Origin: JAKFEW01 sp036675505
Lineage (GTDB): Bacteria > Cyanobacteriota > Sericytochromatia > S15B-MN24 > JAQBPE01
Direction: 5' to 3'
Assembly (NCBI GenBank): GCA_036675505.1
Contig: JAKFEW010000041.1
Location: 1-64,000, forward strand
DNA length: 64,000 nt
A program made the position numbers and the translations under genes. Shown here in pieces: positions 1-8,448 of this stretch; within the stretch, counting starts at the first letter, position 1, and each line of letters starts with the position of its first letter. The notes beneath the pieces were generated by a model. It saw only the letters and a list, made by a program, of their open reading frames with translations. It searched no databases and was not told where the DNA came from.

Positions 1-378
1 CCCCGGTCGGCCCCCGTGGCACCCCCCGAGCCGCCGCCGCAGGCCGCGCCGCCGCCCGTCGCCCCGCCGGACGCGTCGGCGGCCCCCGCCACCGCAGGGC
101 CGCCCGGCGGCGATATGGGCGCACGCGCGATTTACCGCCCGCTCCCCGCGATCCCGGCCGCGCTGCGCGAGGAAGCCATGCAAGCCCAGGTGGTCGTGCG
201 GTTCGCGGTGGCCGCCGACGGCACGGCGCGGGTCGCGCTGGTGCAGGGGACGCCGAGCCCGCGCCTGAACGCGTGGTTGCTGGACGCGTTCGGCACCTGG
301 CGGTTCTTCCCGGCGACGCGGGATGGCGCGCCGGTGGCGACGGAGCTCGAGCTGCGGGTTCCGCTCTCGATCGAGTGA
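1..378 (+). CDS. TonB C-terminal-domain protein, 5' end outside window
   Basis: The frame is open from base 1, so this is the 3' part of a gene that starts upstream; a GTG at 16 is unlikely to be the true start. The visible part has a Pro/Ala-rich stretch (about 35 residues), as in the periplasmic linker of TonB-type proteins. It is followed by about 85 residues with the TonB-C pattern: a VVVRFAVAADG strand, a central ALVQGTPSPRLNAWLLDAF segment and a WRFFPATRDGAPV core. Such domains contact outer-membrane receptors to pass on proton-motive energy. The N-terminal membrane anchor cannot be seen. Family assignment is fairly firm; which receptor it serves is unknown. Confidence 0.7.
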   Translation, partial: PRSAPVAPPEPPPQAAPPPVAPPDASAAPATAGPPGGDMGARAIYRPLPAIPAALREEAMQAQVVVRFAVAADGTARVALVQGTPSPRLNAWLLDAFGTWRFFPATRDGAPVATELELRVPLSIE

Positions 379-404
379 GCCCCGCTCCCAGTGTGGGCGA
401 GGCG

Positions 405-1541
405 CTACTCGCGCACCAGCTCCGTGATCGCCCGCGTCAGCGAATCGTCGCCCTTCGCCTCGTTCTCGAGGTTCTGCCGCAGCCGCCAGAACAGGAAGTC
501 CTGGTACCCCAGCGCCTGCAAGTCGTGCGTCAGCTTCTTCACGTCGCTCCCCGTCGCGTGATAGCCCGCCCAGTCGTCCGCCTGCAACTCGGCGATCATC
601 GCCGGCTTGCCGGACTTCTTCGCCTGCTCCAGCGCATAGGCCGGCACGGCCACCGTGCGCTCGAAGCCGTTGAGCGCGCTCGGGATCCGCGAGTAGACGT
701 CGAGGCCCACCAGATCGGCGACCGCGAAGGCCTGGTCGATCTCGTCGCGGCGATCGCCCGCCGACCAGCCGTTGACCATGATCGGCCGCCTGCCGCCGTC
801 CGCCGCGCGCAGCAGCGCCGCCTCGCGCGTCACGAAGTCCGCGCCCAGGAACATCCGCTCGGGGCCGGACTTGTCGAAGGGCTCGTTCTCGACCTGCCAC
901 ATGCAGATCGCGTCGTGCCCCGCGGTGTGGCGCGCGACGTCGCGCACGAAGGCCTCGGCGTGCCGGCGGAATGCGGGGTCCCGGCTCGGCTCCTTGGTGC
1001 CGTGTGGCGGCAGCGCCCACTTCGGGACGTGGAACTCCGGCCAGTTCGGGCTCTTCGCGCCGACCGCCAGGATCACCTTCACGCCGTGCCGGCGTGCCGC
1101 GTCGAGCAGCGCGTCGAGTTCCTTCCAGTCCGGCTGATCGGGCCCGTTGGGGTAGATGCGGTCCCAGTAGGCGCCGAGCCGCACGGTGTTCATCCCCATC
1201 GAGGCGACCTTCGCCATCAGCTGGTCGGCCGACGTCCCCGGGCGCGTCATCGCATCCACGTCGACCGTCGTGCCCATGATCTTGGCCGGCAGGCCTGCGC
1301 GCGGAAACTTGGCTGCGAGGTCCGCCATCGTCGGGAACGGGCCTTTGGGCGGCCCGGCCACCGCGTGGCGCGCGCGGTCGATCACCTCCCGCACGAGACC
1401 CTCGGCGGTCTCACGCCAGATCTCGAGCCGCTCGGCGAGGCGCTCGTGCGGCGCTTCAGCCTGGGCCTGGGCGAGCGGCTGCGGCGGCCCCCCGATCGCG
1501 GGGAGCCGTAGGTTGTGCCACCATGTGCCCAGGTCGATCAT
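405..1541 (-). CDS. Glycoside hydrolase-like (beta/alpha)8 barrel protein, clan GH-A (GH5/GH42-like)
   Basis: A 378-aa protein read from ATG 1541, which has a GAGGAG ten bases upstream; GTG codons at 1559 and 1562 are alternatives. The centre reads like a clan GH-A barrel: MGMNTVRLGAYWDRIYP, then the acid/base motif WQVENEP (Glu about residue 219), a LVGLDVYSRIP strand, and a second Glu in MIAELQADDW (about 318) as candidate nucleophile. The first 70 residues are helical and charged and have no clear signal peptide, so the cellular location is uncertain. It is convergent with the TonB-like gene and divergent from mutM. The substrate cannot be told from sequence. Confidence 0.7.
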   Translation of the reverse strand: MIDLGTWWHNLRLPAIGGPPQPLAQAQAEAPHERLAERLEIWRETAEGLVREVIDRARHAVAGPPKGPFPTMADLAAKFPRAGLPAKIMGTTVDVDAMTRPGTSADQLMAKVASMGMNTVRLGAYWDRIYPNGPDQPDWKELDALLDAARRHGVKVILAVGAKSPNWPEFHVPKWALPPHGTKEPSRDPAFRRHAEAFVRDVARHTAGHDAICMWQVENEPFDKSGPERMFLGADFVTREAALLRAADGGRRPIMVNGWSAGDRRDEIDQAFAVADLVGLDVYSRIPSALNGFERTVAVPAYALEQAKKSGKPAMIAELQADDWAGYHATGSDVKKLTHDLQALGYQDFLFWRLRQNLENEAKGDDSLTRAITELVRE

Positions 1542-1611
1542 GGCGATGCGACTCCTCACCACCTACCTCTTCCCCGCCGGAACGCCCCGGCTTGCGTGGA
1601 ACCCGCGAACG

Positions 1612-2448
1612 ATGCCCGAGCTGCCCGAAGTCGAGACCGTCGCGCGCGACCTGGCGAGCCAGGTCGAGGGACGTCGCATCCTGGAGGTCGAGCGCCTCGA
1701 CTGGCCGCGCATGGTCGAAACGCCGGCGGATCCGGCGGCCTTCGTCGGCGCGCTCGCGGGGCGCACGATAGAGTCGGTCGGGCGGCGCGCGAAGTGGCTG
1801 CTGCTCCGCCTGGACGCCGGCCTCACGCTTGCGCTGCACCTGCGCATGTCCGGCAGCGTGTACGTGACGGCGCCCGACCAGGCGCCGGACAAGCACGTCC
1901 ACCTGATCCTGCGCCTCGATGACGAACGCGCGATTTTCTTCCACGACACCCGCAAGTTCGGCCGGGCCCGCCTGCTCGACCCCGCCGGCCTCGCCGCCCT
2001 CGACGCGGCGCACGGACCCGAGCCGCTGGAAGACGCCTTCACGCCCGCCGTCCTCGGCCAGCGCCTGGCGGGCCGGTCGACCAGGCTCAAGCCGCTGCTG
2101 CTCGATCAAGCGGTGGTCGCGGGCCTCGGCAACATCTACGTCGATGAGGCGCTCTGGCTCGCCCGGATCCACCCCGAGCGCGCCGCGACCGCGCTCGCGC
2201 GCGAAGAGGTCCAGGCCCTCCACGCGGCCATCCGCGAGGTGCTCACGCTCTCGATCGCCCGGAAAGGCAGCACCTTCCGCGACTACCGCACGGGCTACGG
2301 CGAAGCGGGCGGCAACCAGGACTTCTTCAACGTGTACGCGCGCGGCGGTGAGCCTTGCCCACGCTGCGGCGGGCCGATCGCCCGGATGGTGCTCGCCCAG
2401 CGAGGGACCCATTTCTGCCCGACGTGTCAGCGCGCGCCGCGCGGGTAA
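1612..2448 (+). CDS. mutM: Formamidopyrimidine-DNA glycosylase (Fpg/MutM)
   Basis: A 278-aa protein, the usual length for Fpg. It removes oxidised purines such as 8-oxoguanine and cleaves the abasic site by beta,delta-elimination. The start MPELPEVETV supplies the catalytic Pro2 and Glu3 after Met removal, which fixes ATG 1612 although the frame stays open upstream. A conserved lysine sits in GRRAKWLLL near residue 60. The H2TH region contains QAVVAGLGNIYVDEAL, and the C-terminus is a four-cysteine zinc finger (CPRCGG...FCPTCQR). Divergent from the glycosidase gene, which begins 70 bases away. Confidence 0.95.
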   Translation: MPELPEVETVARDLASQVEGRRILEVERLDWPRMVETPADPAAFVGALAGRTIESVGRRAKWLLLRLDAGLTLALHLRMSGSVYVTAPDQAPDKHVHLILRLDDERAIFFHDTRKFGRARLLDPAGLAALDAAHGPEPLEDAFTPAVLGQRLAGRSTRLKPLLLDQAVVAGLGNIYVDEALWLARIHPERAATALAREEVQALHAAIREVLTLSIARKGSTFRDYRTGYGEAGGNQDFFNVYARGGEPCPRCGGPIARMVLAQRGTHFCPTCQRAPRG

Positions 2449-2513
2449 GTTCACCCAACGGTCGGGTATGCTCTGAATGGGTCTATTCGCTCGCTAGCTA
2501 AAGGAAGACTCTC

Positions 2514-4103
2514 GTGGCCGTCACCCTCGAATCGCTCACCACCGCCGCCCAGGAAGAGGCGCTGGCGCTGAGCCTGAGCAACCCGTTCCGCGACCTCCCC
2601 AGCGAGGTCGGGTTCGAGGCCTGGTTCGATCGCATCGAAGAGAACTTCCGCTTGATTTCGGTGGCCGAGTGCCGCGCCGTCTTCGACCGCTACCAGGGCC
2701 GCGAGGCCGGCGACCTGGACCGCTTCCGCGAGTGCAACGCCCTCTTCTGCTTCGACGAGATGATCGAGCGCCACTGCCGCGCCAACCTCGACGACACGCG
2801 CGGCCGCCTGGCCCGCCGCGTCGAGCTGTTCCTCGAGCAGGCGCTGCACTTCAAGGTGGCCGGCGACCCCACCACGGCCGAGACCCAGAGCCCGCTCGAG
2901 GGCCGGTTCTTGAAGTTCCGCGGCGAAATCGGCGGCAAGTCGATGACCTTCGGTCAGCTCAACCAGCTGATCAAGCGCGCGCCCGACCGCGCCGAGCGCC
3001 AGGCCGCCTGGGAGGCGTTCATTCCCCTCGGCCGCGAGAACGCGGAAGACTTCCGCCAGCTCGCCGTCACGCGCAACCGCCTGGCCCAGAGCCTCGGCTT
3101 CCGCGATTTCATCGATATGCGCTGGCGGCAGAGCGGCATCGATGAGGCCTGGCTGCTCGGCCTGCTCGATCAGATCGAGGTGGAGACCCAGGCGGCTTAC
3201 GAGGCCGCCTGCCGGGACCTGTGCGCGCTGCTCGGCGTCGACCGCATCGAGCCCTGGGACATCGCGTATGGCGTGGACCTGATCTCGCCGTTCCCGCCCG
3301 AGACCTTCGACCAGGTCGGGGCGCAGACGCGCCTCGAGAAGCTGCTCGCGGGTTGGGGCTTCCAGGTTTCGGAGCTCGGCATCCCGGTCTTCACCTGCGA
3401 GAACTTCACGATGGGCGGCCTCTGCTTCGGCATCGAGCCGGGCAGGGAAGTCGCGATCCTGCTCTCGCCCACCGACGGGCCGCGCTTCTACCGCACGTTC
3501 TTCCATGAGTTCGGCCATGCGATGCACTTCCGCAACGCCGGCCAGCAATCGATCCTCCTCAACGTGGAGGACATGGCCTTCAACGAAGGCATGGCGGTCT
3601 TCTTCGAGTCGTTCGTTTCGGACCCGGACTGGGTGCGGGCCGAGTTCCCGGACCTCAGCCCGCCGGACGTCGAGCTGTACATCAAGCACGCCCGGTACGC
3701 GGCGCTCGCCTGGATGCGCACGCTGCTCGTGAACGTCCGCTTCGAGCATGCGCTCTACGCGCGCCCCGACGTCGATCCCACGGCTTACTGGCTCGAGCTC
3801 CAACGCCGCTGCGGCGGCTTCCAGCTGCCCGATGAGGCTGGCCCCCGCTGGGCCGCGGATCAGATGCTCGTGAGCCTGCCCGCGAACTGGCACAACTACG
3901 TGATCGCGGAGCTGATCGCGAAGCAGACGCGCGAGTCGCTGCTAGCCCGCGACGGCAAGCTGCTCGAGAACGGCGCCATCCGCGCGTTCCTCTTCGAGAA
4001 CTATTACCTGCCGGGTGCCAGCGAGCCCTGGTTGGCGAAGGTCGAACGCGCGACCGGCCGGCCGCTCACCGCCGACGCGTTCTTCCGCGCTTTCCACTGC
4101 TGA
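2514..4103 (+). CDS. M3-family (oligopeptidase/thimet-like) zinc metallopeptidase
   Basis: A 529-aa protein starting at GTG 2514 with AAGGAAG just upstream. The zinc motif is FFHEFGHAMH at about residue 331, and the third ligand is probably the Glu of MAFNEGMAVFFESF some 25 residues later; this spacing fits the M3 (PepF/thimet) fold, with the M2/M32 clans as alternatives. No signal peptide, so a cytoplasmic oligopeptidase is expected. The N-terminal two thirds is alpha-helical, as in the channel-forming part of M3 enzymes. It ends just before a strong hairpin at 4123-4154. Peptide specificity cannot be predicted. Confidence 0.85.
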   Translation: MAVTLESLTTAAQEEALALSLSNPFRDLPSEVGFEAWFDRIEENFRLISVAECRAVFDRYQGREAGDLDRFRECNALFCFDEMIERHCRANLDDTRGRLARRVELFLEQALHFKVAGDPTTAETQSPLEGRFLKFRGEIGGKSMTFGQLNQLIKRAPDRAERQAAWEAFIPLGRENAEDFRQLAVTRNRLAQSLGFRDFIDMRWRQSGIDEAWLLGLLDQIEVETQAAYEAACRDLCALLGVDRIEPWDIAYGVDLISPFPPETFDQVGAQTRLEKLLAGWGFQVSELGIPVFTCENFTMGGLCFGIEPGREVAILLSPTDGPRFYRTFFHEFGHAMHFRNAGQQSILLNVEDMAFNEGMAVFFESFVSDPDWVRAEFPDLSPPDVELYIKHARYAALAWMRTLLVNVRFEHALYARPDVDPTAYWLELQRRCGGFQLPDEAGPRWAADQMLVSLPANWHNYVIAELIAKQTRESLLARDGKLLENGAIRAFLFENYYLPGASEPWLAKVERATGRPLTADAFFRAFHC

Positions 4104-4122
4104 AGATCACGGCTGAATACGC

Positions 4123-4154
4123 CGAAACGGGGACGCATGCGCGTCCCCGTTTCG
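4123..4154. terminator. Perfect 14-bp stem, 4-base loop between convergent genes
   Basis: CGAAACGGGGACGC pairs with GCGTCCCCGTTTCG around ATGC. It lies 20 bases after the M3 peptidase stop and before the 3' end of the minus-strand NHL gene, so it probably ends transcription from both sides. There is no long T tract. Confidence 0.75.
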
Positions 4155-4271
4155 GGTTCCCCTTGTTCCCTCTCCCCCTGGATGCTTGTTTGCGCCCAGT
4201 ATAGGCAACGCGTGGCCATCCGCCGTACGGTGGATCCGACGAATGTCTTGGTCGCCTCGCGAGAAGAAGGG

Positions 4272-6086
4272 TCAAAGGCCGTTGCGGATCACGACGCGGC
4301 GGAGCCTGGAGCCGCGGGTGTCGGCGACCAGCAGGTCGCCGGAGGCCTCGACGAACAGGTCGTGGGGCTGGATGAGCCGCACCGCGCGAGCCTCGCCGTC
4401 TCGGACGTCGGTGCCGCCGCCCGCGATCGTGCGCAAGGTGCCGTTCGGCTCGATCGTGCGCAGCCGTCCCGGGCCGCGCTCGGAGAGGAAGACGCGCCCG
4501 TCGGGCGCGACGGCCACGCCGTAAGGGGTGTCGAGCCGGGTCTGCGTGGCGGGCTTGCCATCCGGATCGTCGCCCTTCTGGCCGCCGACGCCTGCGATGG
4601 TGGTGATCGACTTGGCTTGCAGGTCCACGCGGCGGATGCAGTGGTTCTGGGTGTCCGCGATCAGCATCCGGCCCTGCGGGTCGAAGACGATCTGGTTCGG
4701 ATAGCTGAGCCGGGCGGCCGTGGGCAGGCCGCCGTCGCCGGCGAAGGCGCCCTCGGTGCCCACGCTGCCCACGACGGTCGAGATGATGCCGGTCTTCATG
4801 TCGATCTTCCGGATCACGTGGAAGGTCGTCTCGTGCTCGCTATCGGCGACATAGAGGTCGCCGGCCGTGTCGAAGGCCAGCGAGCGCGGCGCGTAGAACC
4901 GGGCGAGCTTGGCGGCGCCACCGTCGCCTGTCAGGATGCCGAGCCAGCCGCCGGCACCGTCAGGCGCCGGGTTGCCCGCGATCGTCTCGATGCGGCCGGT
5001 CTGGGCATCGATGCGCCGGATGCGGCAGTTGAGCTGGTCCGCGATGTAGAGGTTGCCGGCCGAGTCCAGGGCGACGGCGCGCGGGTCGTTGAGGTAGGCC
5101 TCGGCCGCCGGCCCGCCGTCGCCGCCGAAGGCGCCGCGGCCGGTGCCTGCGAAGGTGGTCACCACGTTGGTCTTGGCGTCGATGCGCCGGATCTTCCGGT
5201 TGCCCTCGTCGGCGACGAAGATGTGCCCGTCGCGGTCGGCCACCGCCGAGCGCGGGCGGTAGAACTCGGCCTTGCCGCCGGTCTTGCCGTCGCCGCTCGA
5301 GCCGGCCTCGCCCGAGCCCGCCACGGTCACCATCGCGACGACCCGGCGGCCGAGCAGCGTGGCCCAGCGATCGCCGAGGCCGCCCTTGTCGTTGCCGACG
5401 GCGATCGCGTAGGTGCGGTTCATGTCGCCGATCGACGCGACGTCGAGCTCCGGCACCGGCAGCTCGCCGCTCTCGAGCAGCGACTGGGTGGTCTCGGTCA
5501 ACGCCGCGAGCTGCTTGAGGTCGTAGTCGGCCATCGACTTCCCGTCGCTGCCGGCCGCCTCGCGCAGGAACTCGGTGACGTAAGTGCTCGCCACCGAAAG
5601 GTTCACGCGCGCGTTGCCGTCGTCGGGCACGGTGAAGCCGACGACGCGGCGGTTGCCGTTGAGCACCGCCGAGACGATCACCGGCACCTTGCGCGGGAAG
5701 CCGCTCTGGAAGCGGTAGATGCCGTTGCGATCCGTGTTCGACGTGATCGGCTTGCCGTTCTGCCGGTAGAAGTTGTCCTTTGGGTCGGTCAGGTAGACGA
5801 CCGCCTCGGGCAGCGGGACCTCGTCCTGCAGCGCGGCGATCGCGTAGCGCCCCGTGTTGCTCGCGACGATGCCCGCGCTGTTGTTGCTCAGGAGCCCGCC
5901 GCCATTGTTCGCGATCAGCGAGGCCTCGACCAGCTTCAACGGCGCCTTGGCGACGCCTTCGATCATCGGGCCGGTCTTGAGCGCGGTGAGCGAGGCGGTC
6001 TGGACGTCGGTGCCCGAAGCCGGACAGCCGGCGAGCGGTGGCAGCGCGAGCAAGAGGGCTGTGAGGAGGAGGTGGCGGCGACGCAT
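4272..6086 (-). CDS. NHL-repeat beta-propeller lipoprotein
   Basis: A 604-aa protein. The signal is typical of a lipoprotein (MRRRHLLLTALLLALPPLAGC, lipobox Cys at 21). Residues 50-240 form a region with a CarboxypepD-like stretch (YLTDPKDNFYRQNG...NGIYRFQSG). From about 255 onwards there are five or six NHL units with the signature of promoter-proximal Asp-Gly and IRRID/RRVD ends, for example GHIFVADEGNRKIRRID. Such propellers are extracytoplasmic binding scaffolds; no catalytic residues are recognisable. The ATG at 6086 has TATACT at 6094-6099 only seven bases upstream, so the mRNA may be leaderless. A second, different NHL lipoprotein lies at 8449-10404. Confidence 0.85.
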   Translation of the reverse strand: MRRRHLLLTALLLALPPLAGCPASGTDVQTASLTALKTGPMIEGVAKAPLKLVEASLIANNGGGLLSNNSAGIVASNTGRYAIAALQDEVPLPEAVVYLTDPKDNFYRQNGKPITSNTDRNGIYRFQSGFPRKVPVIVSAVLNGNRRVVGFTVPDDGNARVNLSVASTYVTEFLREAAGSDGKSMADYDLKQLAALTETTQSLLESGELPVPELDVASIGDMNRTYAIAVGNDKGGLGDRWATLLGRRVVAMVTVAGSGEAGSSGDGKTGGKAEFYRPRSAVADRDGHIFVADEGNRKIRRIDAKTNVVTTFAGTGRGAFGGDGGPAAEAYLNDPRAVALDSAGNLYIADQLNCRIRRIDAQTGRIETIAGNPAPDGAGGWLGILTGDGGAAKLARFYAPRSLAFDTAGDLYVADSEHETTFHVIRKIDMKTGIISTVVGSVGTEGAFAGDGGLPTAARLSYPNQIVFDPQGRMLIADTQNHCIRRVDLQAKSITTIAGVGGQKGDDPDGKPATQTRLDTPYGVAVAPDGRVFLSERGPGRLRTIEPNGTLRTIAGGGTDVRDGEARAVRLIQPHDLFVEASGDLLVADTRGSRLRRVVIRNGL

Positions 6087-6148
6087 ACCTCGTAGTATAC
6101 CCGCCGATGCGCGGCAGGCATGCGAGCGCCTGTGCTTACGCGGGAATC

Positions 6149-6997
6149 CTACTTGGGGTTAAAAAACACCATCGGGCCGATCTTGTGGCGCGTGCTGCGA
6201 TCGCCGAACCAGGGCGTCCGGATGCTGTCGTCGTGGAAGTGGATGCGGTCGCCGATCGGCGACTCGCCCCGCGCGGCGGCGTTCACGGCGGCGCGGATGC
6301 CGTCGAGGTTCGGGATCCGCGAAAGCGGCATGTGGTAGAACTTGCGGTTGCCGTCGAAGTTCGAGCTGAGGTAGCTCGTGCGCACCAGCCGGTGGATCGG
6401 CTGGTTGTTCCGGCGCGAGTAGTTGATGATCGTCTGCGCGACGCCGGTCCACACAGCGGCGCTCTCGCCGCGCGCTTCGGCGGCCACGGCGCGGATCAGC
6501 GCTTCGGTGTCGCGGGCCGAGAGGCCGGGGGCCGACGAGAGGGACACGGTGTCCGAGCCCAGCGGCCGGCGGGGCGCGGGCCTCGGGCCGTCCGGGCGCG
6601 GGCGCGGAACGGGCGCGGCGTCGGGCGCGACGGGCTCGGTGGTGTGGCGGACCGGGATGCGCAGCGTGGCGCCGGCGCGGATCAGGTTCGGGTTCCGCAG
6701 GCCGTTGGTGTCCATCAGCTCGCGGACGCTCGCGCCGTGCTTGTCGGCGATCGTCTCGAGCGTGTCACCGGGCTTGATGACGTAGGTCAGGCGCGTCAGC
6801 GTCACGCGGTCGCGCTCCGGGGCCACGGGGGCCTGGCCGGGCTCCTCCTTGGTCGGGATCGTCAGCTTGTCGCCGGCCTTGATGGCGTTCACGTCCGTGA
6901 TGCCGTTGGCCTCGGCGATCTCCTGCACGCTGGTCTTCAGGCGCGCGGCGATGGCGGAAAGCGTGTCGCTCGGACGAATCTGGTAGGTCGTGGACAT
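6149..6997 (-). CDS. Two-LysM cell-wall hydrolase, SleB-type catalytic domain
   Basis: A 282-aa protein. Two LysM modules (residues about 4-50 and 70-113; each with the YxIxxGDTLxxIA pattern and an N-x-I-xxGxxLxIP end) bind peptidoglycan. After a Pro/Arg-rich linker comes a Hydrolase_2/SleB-like domain (about 155-282) with IRAVAAEARGES near its start, which holds the expected catalytic Glu. SleB enzymes are lytic transglycosylases of spore-forming bacteria, but relatives act in general wall turnover. No signal peptide is visible, so export is unexplained. Start ATG 6997 is followed directly by the first LysM. Confidence 0.85.
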   Translation of the reverse strand: MSTTYQIRPSDTLSAIAARLKTSVQEIAEANGITDVNAIKAGDKLTIPTKEEPGQAPVAPERDRVTLTRLTYVIKPGDTLETIADKHGASVRELMDTNGLRNPNLIRAGATLRIPVRHTTEPVAPDAAPVPRPRPDGPRPAPRRPLGSDTVSLSSAPGLSARDTEALIRAVAAEARGESAAVWTGVAQTIINYSRRNNQPIHRLVRTSYLSSNFDGNRKFYHMPLSRIPNLDGIRAAVNAAARGESPIGDRIHFHDDSIRTPWFGDRSTRHKIGPMVFFNPK

Positions 6998-7016
6998 CGG
7001 TTCAGCCTCTCACTCA

Positions 7017-7045
7017 CTCCCGGGTCCGCGGGCCGGACCTGGGAG
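7017..7045. terminator. 11-bp hairpin between two minus-strand genes
   Basis: CTCCCGGGTCC and GGACCTGGGAG pair (one G-U) around GCGGGCC and are followed on the plus strand by TTTTA. It may end the aminotransferase transcript or be a leader structure for the wall hydrolase. Confidence 0.4.
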
Positions 7046-7086
7046 TTTTATAGGGGCGGATACCCGGAAGCTGTCGCTTTTGACAA

Positions 7087-8295
7087 TTAGTTAACCCCCG
7101 CTTCACCCGCCGGCAAACTGGCCAGGGCCGTGGGTAACGCGGCCGCCAGCCGACGGAACTGCGCCGCGTCGTTGTACAGGAACGCGGAGACGCGCAGCAC
7201 GCGCCCAGGATAGGCCGGGAACGCGAAGACCGGGACCTCGATGCCGCGGGCGTAGAGCCGCTCCCGCACGGCGTAGTGGTAGGGGAAGGTGTTCGGCCGC
7301 GGATCCGGGTCGTCGGCGAGCGGCAGCGCGGCCATCGCCCCCAGCATCACGGCGGGGGCGGGCGGCGCGAGCCCGAGGGCCTCCGCGAGCACGGCCTGCG
7401 CCTCCACCGCCAGCGCGTGGTTGCGCGCGCGGATCGCGGGCCAGCCGCCTGGCATCAGGCCCTCCAGGAACCGGATCGCGGCGGGCACGCTGAGGTACGG
7501 CGTGGGATCGCCCGTGCCCGTCCAGTCGAACGTCAGCCGGAAGCGCGAGCGATCCGTGCGGAAGGAAGTCTCACCGAGGCTCGCGACCAGCGGGACCAGC
7601 CCTTCGCGGCGGTCCTCGCGCACGGCGATGAAGGCCGCGCCCTTCGGCGAGCAAAGCCACTTGTGGCAGTTGCCGACGTAGTACGCGGCGCCGAGCGCGG
7701 TGACGTCCAGGTCGATCTGGCCGGGGGCATGCGCGCCGTCCACGAGCGTGTCGATGCCGCGCGCGGCGAGCGCCGGCACGAGGCGCTCGAGCGGGAAGAC
7801 GAGCGCGGTCGGGCTCGTGATGTGGTCGAGCACCGCGAGCCGCGTGCGCGGGCCGCAGGCGGCCAGCACCGCCGCCTCCACGACCTCGGGGCCCGCGATC
7901 GGGAACGGCACCGCGGCCTCGACGAGCCGGGCGCCGGTCTTGGCGACGATGCGGGCGAGCGCGGCCCGCACGGCGGGATACACGTGGCTGGTGGTCACGA
8001 TCTCGTCGCCGGGCTCGAAGCGAATGCAGGCGAGCAGGGTGGCGACGCCGGAGGTGGCGTTCGGCACGAAGGCGAGCCCTTCGGCGTCGGCGCCGATGAA
8101 GGCGGCGAGGGTTCGCCTGGCCTCGTCGAGCAGCGGCTCGAGCTCGCGGGTCATGAAGCGCATGGGCTGCGCCTCGAGCTGGTCGCGCAGCGCCCGCTGG
8201 GCCGCGAGCACCGGCGGGGGGCAGGCGCCGAAGGAGCCGTGGTTGAGGAAGTCGAAGGCGGGATCGAGGGCCCAGTGGGTGGCGAAATTGGTCAT
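7087..8295 (-). CDS. Class V PLP-dependent aminotransferase (isopenicillin-N epimerase/cysteine desulfurase-like)
   Basis: A 402-aa protein starting at ATG 8295 (MTNFATHWALDP); the frame is open 38 codons further but nothing there looks conserved. The fold-type I pattern is clear: FLNHGSFGACP at the start, NATSGVATLL for phosphate binding, VDGAHAPGQIDLDV with the Asp that contacts the pyridine nitrogen, and the Schiff-base lysine in YYVGNCHKWLCSPKG. This combination is typical of the isopenicillin N epimerase-like branch, whose members mostly have unknown substrates. Its 3' end is followed by the LysM hydrolase gene on the same strand. Confidence 0.85.
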   Translation of the reverse strand: MTNFATHWALDPAFDFLNHGSFGACPPPVLAAQRALRDQLEAQPMRFMTRELEPLLDEARRTLAAFIGADAEGLAFVPNATSGVATLLACIRFEPGDEIVTTSHVYPAVRAALARIVAKTGARLVEAAVPFPIAGPEVVEAAVLAACGPRTRLAVLDHITSPTALVFPLERLVPALAARGIDTLVDGAHAPGQIDLDVTALGAAYYVGNCHKWLCSPKGAAFIAVREDRREGLVPLVASLGETSFRTDRSRFRLTFDWTGTGDPTPYLSVPAAIRFLEGLMPGGWPAIRARNHALAVEAQAVLAEALGLAPPAPAVMLGAMAALPLADDPDPRPNTFPYHYAVRERLYARGIEVPVFAFPAYPGRVLRVSAFLYNDAAQFRRLAAALPTALASLPAGEAGVN

Positions 8296-8448
8296 GACGA
8301 GCGGCTTTGTACCCTGCCGGCGATCGGGCCGATCGGATTCGATGAACCGAAGATCATGCATTGGTTGCTTGATTGTGAACAATCGCCGCTTGTCCCGTCG
8401 GTGGAGCAAGCGAGGGGTACACGGTCATGGGGGGATGAGGAGGTAGGG

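Noticed and set aside
7276..8448. Long upstream extension of the 8449-10404 reading frame
   Set aside because: It lies antisense to the class V aminotransferase gene and is Arg/Gly/Ala-rich without motifs; the SD and lipoprotein signal at 8449 set the true start.
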